A stretch of DNA of 64,000 nucleotides. It comes from Thermopolyspora sp040678635. Its GTDB lineage: Bacteria > Actinomycetota > Actinomycetes > Streptosporangiales > Streptosporangiaceae. Below, piece after piece: positions 60,705 through 64,000 of this stretch. The stretch is from NCBI RefSeq assembly GCF_040678635.1, contig NZ_JBFATZ010000003.1, positions 62,001 through 126,000 of the forward strand, given 5' to 3'. Positions within the stretch are counted from its first letter, which is position 1, and every line of letters starts with the position of its first letter. A program made the translations under genes and the position numbers. Under the pieces are notes generated by a model, which had not been told where the DNA came from, made no database searches, and saw nothing but the letters and a program-made list of their open reading frames with translations.

Positions 60705-61063
60705 CGGGGCATCACCCCTGGGCGGGCTGGCCCCCGGCCGGTCAGCCAGCGGGTGAGGTCGTCGGCGAGGTCGCCGGCGCGCCGGCGGCGCTCCCCCAGC
60801 GGGAAGTGCCGGTCGTTGACCCCGTCGAAGTCGCCGTAGCGGAGCGCGGCCAGGATCTCCTGGTCGATCCGGCGCACCGCCGCGACGCCCCCGGCCCGGT
60901 CGATGCCGTCGAGCACCCAGCCGATGACCTGCTCGGCGGTGTGCCGCCCGGTCGCCGGCATGGGGGAGAAGCACAGGGCGGTGGCGAACTCGCCGAAGGT
61001 CAGGGCCAGGATCACGTCCGGCACGGTGTCGGCGTCGGTGGCGAGGTCGAGGCTCGCGGTCAC
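60701..61063 (-). CDS. Hypothetical helical protein (120 residues)
   Basis: GTG 61063 overlaps the stop of the RapZ-C gene (GTGA). The protein is helical with VIGWVLDGIDRAGGVAAVRR and ILAALRYGDFDGVNDRHFPLGERR. No family recognised. It is translated right after the RapZ-C protein and may be its partner. Confidence 0.72.
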   Translation of the reverse strand: MTASLDLATDADTVPDVILALTFGEFATALCFSPMPATGRHTAEQVIGWVLDGIDRAGGVAAVRRIDQEILAALRYGDFDGVNDRHFPLGERRRRAGDLADDLTRWLTGRGPARPGVMPR

Positions 61064-62328
61064 GACCGGCCCTCCGCCTGGTCACCGCCGTCGGCGGCGG
61101 TGCCGGGGATGCCGCCGGAGTCGGCGGGGTCGGCGGGCAGCCAGGTCCACACCTCCACCCGGACGTCGCCGACGCTCCCGGCGGCCAGCCACGCCCCGCC
61201 CGGCCGGCCGGTAGCGTAGGGCTGCCAGCGCAGGGTCAGGCCCAGCTCCGCCGCCCACCACTCCACCGCTGCGGCACGGACGGCGTCACCGGCGGAGTGG
61301 ACGCGGATCTGGCCCGACAGGCCCCAGCGGTCGCTGATCTGCCAGTCGGCCGCCGGCCTGTCGGCCTCCAGCAGCCCGCCCAGCACCGCGACGGCCGCAC
61401 GCAGCGCCTCGCACCCGGCACCGGACCCGCCGGATTCGCCGGTGTCCGTCTCGTCTCCGCCGGGCCGGTCCCCATCGGTCCCGGCGGCGGGGGCGCCGCT
61501 CAGATAGGTCCACACGCGGACCGGCACACCCCCGGCGTCCGCCTGAACACTGAAGTCCCCGCCCTCGCAGCTGACGTGGATGTCGGGCGTCCACCGCGCG
61601 ATGCCGCCCAGGGCCGCGGCCCAGGCCCGTATCCGCGTGGTCCGCTCGCCCTCGCCGGCCCGCCAGGTACCGATCTGCGCCGTCAGCTCGCCCGGGCATG
61701 CCTCGCTGACGCGCCAGTGCGCGACGGGCAGATCGGCCTGGAGCAGACCGGCCAGCACCCGCACCGCCGCCAGCTGCGCCACGCGCACCGGCCCCGCCTC
61801 CGCGGCGGTCTCCGTGACGGCCTCCGCTTGGGCCGGTGGCATCGGTGCCGGCGAGGCGGGCCGGATGACGGGCTTGGCCACATCGCGGTGGCACGCCCGG
61901 GCGGCGATGCCGAGCCCGGTCAGGCGGTCGGTGATGGCCTGGGCGAGCGCGACGCTGCGGTGCCGCCCGCCCGCGCAGCCCACCGCGATCCGCACCGGAC
62001 CCGACCGGCCGTCGGTGCCGGTGCCGGTGTCGGCGGTGCCGGTCAGCAGGTCGCGGGCGAACGCCACGACGGCCTCGACGGTGCCGGCCGCCCCGGGGGT
62101 GTCCAGCACGTGCCGGGCCACCACCGCGTCCAGCCCGGTCAGATGACGCATCGCCGGGTCGTGGTGCGGGTTGCGCAGGTACCGGCGCGCGTCGATGGTC
62201 AGCTCCGCCTCCGGGGCCGGGCCGTGCCCATACCCGAACGAGGTCACCACCACCCTCGCGGCGCCGGGGCCCTCGCGGGGCTCCGCCCGCCGCTGGGGCG
62301 GCGGGGCACAGCCGTGATCGGTCATCAT
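61060..62328 (-). CDS. RapZ C-terminal domain protein with duplicated C-terminal domain
   Basis: The 422-residue protein has a RapZ-C domain (about 25-150: TSFGYGHGPAPEAEL, AVGCAGGRHRSVALAQAITDRL, ACHRDVAKP). Two tandem copies of a domain of about 100 residues follow (about 175-275 and 300-405), both with LxGLL(Q/E)AD, a Trp-centred strand and VRVWTYL or VEVWTWL at the end. No P-loop domain. AAGGAG lies before ATG 62328. The RapZ-C part resembles that of the NUDIX fusion. The repeated domain is unknown to me. Confidence 0.8.
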   Translation of the reverse strand: MMTDHGCAPPPQRRAEPREGPGAARVVVTSFGYGHGPAPEAELTIDARRYLRNPHHDPAMRHLTGLDAVVARHVLDTPGAAGTVEAVVAFARDLLTGTADTGTGTDGRSGPVRIAVGCAGGRHRSVALAQAITDRLTGLGIAARACHRDVAKPVIRPASPAPMPPAQAEAVTETAAEAGPVRVAQLAAVRVLAGLLQADLPVAHWRVSEACPGELTAQIGTWRAGEGERTTRIRAWAAALGGIARWTPDIHVSCEGGDFSVQADAGGVPVRVWTYLSGAPAAGTDGDRPGGDETDTGESGGSGAGCEALRAAVAVLGGLLEADRPAADWQISDRWGLSGQIRVHSAGDAVRAAAVEWWAAELGLTLRWQPYATGRPGGAWLAAGSVGDVRVEVWTWLPADPADSGGIPGTAADGGDQAEGRS

Positions 62329-62353
62329 GGATGAGCTCCTTTTCCTGGAGTAA

Positions 62354-62392
62354 GGGGCGGCCCTCGTGTCTTGGCGGATCGGGGGCCGCCCC
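62354..62392 (-). terminator. Hairpin upstream of the RapZ-C gene
   Basis: GGGGCGGCCC and GGGCCGCCCC form a 10-bp stem with a 19-base loop. It lies between the T-arm-like repeat and the ribosome site of the RapZ-C gene, so it may act as an attenuator. Confidence 0.65.
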
Positions 62393-62400
62393 GCCTTGCG

Positions 62401-62441
62401 CGCCCGCCCGGGGCTCGAACCCGGGTGCCTGCCGGCCGGGC
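62401..62441 (-). repeat. tRNA T-arm-like repeat, copy 1
   Basis: On the minus strand CCGGG-TTCGAGC-CCCGG is a canonical T stem-loop with invariant TTCGA. It is 37/41 identical to copy 2. No matching 5' acceptor or anticodon arm was found, so it is not a tRNA. Confidence 0.7.
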
Positions 62442-62452
62442 CGGTGCGACGG

Positions 62453-62749
62453 CTACAGGACGAGCTCGCCCCCGCCGTCCAACCGGACGGCCACCGGGCA
62501 GCGGCACGCCCCGAAGCAGGAGGCGCCGCACGTGTGGCACTGCACGCAGTACGGCGAGCCGCCGCAGCCGCAGCAGTGCTCCGGGACGCGGTAGCCGGAC
62601 CCGTCACAGCCGTCGCAGGTGTAACCGCCGCCGTCCTCACCGCCCTCGCAGCCGCACTCCCGCGGCCCCTCGCGGCAGATGTCGCACGGGACGCAGACAG
62701 GGCAGGCCTCATCGGGCGTGCAGTCGCATCCGGCTTCGTCGGTGGCCAT
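62453..62749 (-). CDS. Cysteine-rich protein with DnaJ-like zinc knuckles (98 residues)
   Basis: There are 19 cysteines in 98 residues, including CDCTPDEACPVCVPCDIC, TCDGCDGSGY (a DnaJ-type CxxCxGxG repeat) and CCGCGGSPYCVQCHTC. Several zinc ions are likely bound. AAAGGAGG precedes ATG 62749. Function unknown; such proteins can chaperone or bind nucleic acid. Confidence 0.78.
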   Translation of the reverse strand: MATDEAGCDCTPDEACPVCVPCDICREGPRECGCEGGEDGGGYTCDGCDGSGYRVPEHCCGCGGSPYCVQCHTCGASCFGACRCPVAVRLDGGGELVL

Positions 62750-62791
62750 GCGGCCCTCCTTTGTGACTGGGGAATCGGTCGCTGTCGTCCG

Positions 62792-62832
62792 TGCCCGCCC
62801 GGGACTCGCACCCGGGTGTCTGCCGGCCGGGC
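62792..62832 (-). repeat. tRNA T-arm-like repeat, copy 2
   Basis: The minus strand has CCGGG-TGCGAGT-CCCGG; the loop differs from copy 1 at two positions. It lies in the gap between micro-gene A2 and the cysteine-rich gene. Confidence 0.68.
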
Positions 62833-62860
62833 TGTCGTGGCCAGGTGGACTCGACGTCCC

Positions 62861-63058
62861 CTAGCGCCACTGGTGGTTTCCGGACCTGCGGCCGTACTCG
62901 CCGTCGGCGATCATCTGCATGGCCTCGGCCGCGTTGCCCCGGTGCCGGTCAGCCGCCCAGGTGTGCCCGAGCTCGGCACGGCCGGCGGCCTTGGCGGTCT
63001 CCTCGCGCGCGATGCGCTCCAGGTCCTGGCGCCGGTACTCACCGGGGATCAACGGCAC
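62861..63058 (-). CDS. Micro-protein A2 (PLIP/GHTWAA family, 65 residues)
   Basis: GTG 63058 with AAGGAGGGG upstream. VPLIPGEYRRQDLERIAREE and RAELGHTWAADRHRGNAAEA align along the length with A1. Ends GRRSGNHQWR. It overlaps B2 by ten bases. Confidence 0.78.
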   Translation of the reverse strand: MPLIPGEYRRQDLERIAREETAKAAGRAELGHTWAADRHRGNAAEAMQMIADGEYGRRSGNHQWR

Positions 63059-63210
63059 GTCCCCTCCTTGACCGGCTCGCCCGGCATCGGCTTGCTGGTC
63101 TGCAGCGGACGCCGCGCCTGCCGCGCGCTGATGGCCCGGCCCGAGGGCGAGTACAGCCGCTGGGCCCGGCCGGTGTCGGCGCCGGCGGGCCACCGCCGCC
63201 TGCCGCTCAC
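63049..63210 (-). CDS. Micro-protein B2 (QARRPxQTSKP family, 53 residues)
   Basis: GTG 63210 in a GTGA overlap with C2. Contains RLYSPSGRAISARQARRPLQ followed by TSKP, and ends VKEGTCR. Paralogue of B1. Confidence 0.7.
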   Translation of the reverse strand: MSGRRRWPAGADTGRAQRLYSPSGRAISARQARRPLQTSKPMPGEPVKEGTCR

Positions 63211-63356
63211 CTCTCACCGTCCCGCCGCCGGTCCTGACCGTTACGCGGATCGCTCCGCGCCAGGGCCGCATCCCGCTGGTTCATCCGCACGATGCGCACC
63301 GCCAGGCGCTCCATGTCCCGCTCGTGATCGGTCTGATCGTGATCGGTCCGACCCAC
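63207..63356 (-). CDS. Micro-protein C2 (MERLA/DPRN family, 49 residues)
   Basis: GTG 63356 to TGA 63207. Contains RDMERLAVRIVRMNQRDAAL and SDPRNGQDRRRDGER. Paralogue of C1. A weak ribosome site makes the start uncertain; ATG 63314 is the alternative. Confidence 0.65.
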   Translation of the reverse strand: MGRTDHDQTDHERDMERLAVRIVRMNQRDAALARSDPRNGQDRRRDGER

Positions 63357-63361
63357 CCCGA

Positions 63362-63505
63362 TCACCCCGCCTTCGGCGGCCGGGCCGGCAGCCGCACCGG
63401 CGGCCTCGGCTCCGCGGGCGGCTTCGGCCTGCCCTGCCCGCCCCGCCGGGTCTCGTTGTAGGCGATCAGGTCCTGCACGTAGCCCTGCACGTCCTCGCGG
63501 GTCAC
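63362..63505 (-). CDS. Hypothetical micro-protein (47 residues)
   Basis: GTG 63505 in a GTGA overlap. It reads VTREDVQGYVQDLIAYNETR and then a Pro/Arg-rich tail. No family recognised. Confidence 0.65.
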   Translation of the reverse strand: MTREDVQGYVQDLIAYNETRRGGQGRPKPPAEPRPPVRLPARPPKAG

Positions 63506-63654
63506 CGCTGGCCTCCCTTGCGGCAGCGGGTGCATCCGGGGCTGGTGCAGCGGGTGCCGGTGTCGATGACGGGCCGGGTGAGGCCGGGCTTGCCGCTGGG
63601 GGTGATCGCTTGCTTGACGGCGGCCAGCGTGGCCTTGATCTGGGCGGGGGTCAT
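63502..63654 (-). CDS. Hypothetical micro-protein with CxxxxCxxC motif (50 residues)
   Basis: ATG 63654; MTPAQIKATLAAVKQAITPS then TGTRCTSPGCTRCRKGGQR, with three cysteines suited to metal binding. Coupled to the next gene by GTGA. The ribosome site is weak. Confidence 0.65.
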   Translation of the reverse strand: MTPAQIKATLAAVKQAITPSGKPGLTRPVIDTGTRCTSPGCTRCRKGGQR

Positions 63655-63729
63655 CTGCCACCCCCACGGGAGCGCAGGGTCGTAAACTGCATGGCGGACT
63701 CGTCCTCTCTGCAGGGGGTCGGTCTGTCT

Positions 63730-63764
63730 GGGTCCGCCTGGTGCCGGAATCACTGGGCGGACCC
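63730..63764 (-). terminator. Terminator hairpin after the HTH gene
   Basis: GGGTCCGCC and GGCGGACCC form a 9-bp stem with a 17-base loop just beyond the stop codon of the HTH gene, before the micro-gene array starts. Confidence 0.65.
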
Positions 63765-63775
63765 GTTTTCTTGAT

Positions 63776-63997
63776 TCACGTGGTGCTCACGTTGGCGGGG
63801 GCTTGGGGAATGCCCATGAGGGCGTACACCTCGGAGCGGAGAAAGAGCGTTCGCCCACCGCCGGGGGTCTTCCGCTGGGTGAGTTTCCCGGTGCGCCCCC
63901 ACCGCCTGGCGGTGTCGATGTCGACACCGCACAACTCCGCGACCTCTTCCGGGGTCATCAGTGGAGAGTGGCCGCCGACGGCGTAGGCGGCGCTCAT
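63776..63997 (-). CDS. Helix-turn-helix DNA-binding protein (MerR/excisionase-like)
   Basis: The 73-residue protein has LMTPEEVAELCGVDIDTARRWGRTGKL, then RKTPGGGRTLFLRSEVYALMGI, the winged HTH of BldC/Xis-like proteins. The ATG at 63997 is three bases from the window edge, so its ribosome site is not visible; the start could be upstream or at ATG 63958. It may regulate the element's accessory genes. Confidence 0.8.
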   Translation of the reverse strand: MSAAYAVGGHSPLMTPEEVAELCGVDIDTARRWGRTGKLTQRKTPGGGRTLFLRSEVYALMGIPQAPANVSTT

Positions 63998-64000
63998 ATA

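Larger units (their letters stand above)
44862..64000. mobile_element. Actinomycete integrative conjugative element (AICE, RepPP type), left part; right end outside the window
   Basis: Diagnostic modules occur in AICE order from the tRNA: integrase, excisionase, replication (helicase plus prim-pol), FtsK-like TraB translocase, Spd-type membrane proteins. All genes lie on the minus strand. Such elements excise, replicate as circles and transfer double-stranded DNA through a TraB hexamer. The attR copy of the tRNA end was not found, so the element is longer than 19 kb. Confidence 0.88.

Noticed and set aside
62395..62480. tRNA gene on the minus strand
   Set aside because: T arm is perfect but there is no pairing 5' acceptor, D arm or anticodon arm.
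44862..64000. attR copy of the tRNA-Arg 3' half inside the window
   Set aside because: Looked for TTCGAATCCTGC-type matches; none found besides the tRNA itself, so the right end lies outside.

Overview
The window is very GC-rich DNA from a sporulating actinomycete, most like Streptosporangiales (Streptosporangiaceae such as Nonomuraea or Streptosporangium). That placement rests on overall gene content: helix-turn-helix/DUF397 (WhiJ-type) loci, a transmembrane Ser/Thr kinase, an F420-type luciferase-like oxidoreductase, RsbW-like ATPases, frequent GTG starts and 1-4 bp stop/start overlaps. It is an inference, not a database result. The window has two parts: ordinary chromosome (1-44.8 kb) and the left 19 kb of an integrative conjugative element (44.8-64 kb) that runs off the right edge.

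Chromosomal part, left to right: a truncated CbiX-like chelatase; a tandem GNAT acetyltransferase; a four-gene operon of membrane protein, winged-helix regulator, ABC ATPase and ABC permease; a DUF2795 protein followed by a baeRF (Rv2629-like) protein; the L-lactate oxidation operon lutABC, divergent from a GntR/FadR-type regulator with two operator half-palindromes between them; an F420-type oxidoreductase behind a KstR-like palindrome; an orphan NarL-type response regulator; an unusual lipoprotein; an SOS-controlled DUF6504-dnaE2 operon without imuA/imuB; an ABC importer of the spermidine/iron/phosphonate type with a HAD phosphatase; a Ser/Thr kinase with a Gly/Gln/Tyr repeat linker; a quinone oxidoreductase.

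A lower-GC patch at 27.6-31.3 kb holds a WhiJ-type regulator with two DUF397 genes, then a RloA/RloB pair (AAA ATPase plus TOPRIM-like protein) that resembles abortive-infection defence. Next come two ABC exporter cassettes around a PucR-type regulator, small SHOCT-domain membrane proteins, an RsbW-like ATPase, a secreted subtilase, a 750-bp gene-free stretch with two palindrome-bounded ~150-bp repeats, and the vitamin B12 genes cobQ and cobD with an APH-fold kinase.

The mobile part begins at tRNA-Arg(TCT). Reading leftwards to the tRNA are int, xis, a 50-residue gene, an iteron-like cluster, and a helicase/prim-pol replication module (AICE of the RepPP type). Further right are a Pycsar-effector-like membrane protein, a NUDIX-RapZ(C-terminal) fusion, the FtsK-like translocase TraB, Spd-like membrane proteins, an M48-like membrane protease with an RsbW-like ATPase, a frameshifted zinc-ribbon gene and an HU protein. 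A dense array of overlapping micro-genes lies at 59.9-63.7 kb. Three of these micro-genes occur twice in the same order, on either side of a second RapZ-C gene. All genes in the element lie on the minus strand. The right attachment site is not in the window.

The best candidate for something undescribed is this accessory block: the duplicated micro-gene cassette, the two RapZ-C proteins, the PycTM-like protein and the tRNA T-arm-like repeats.
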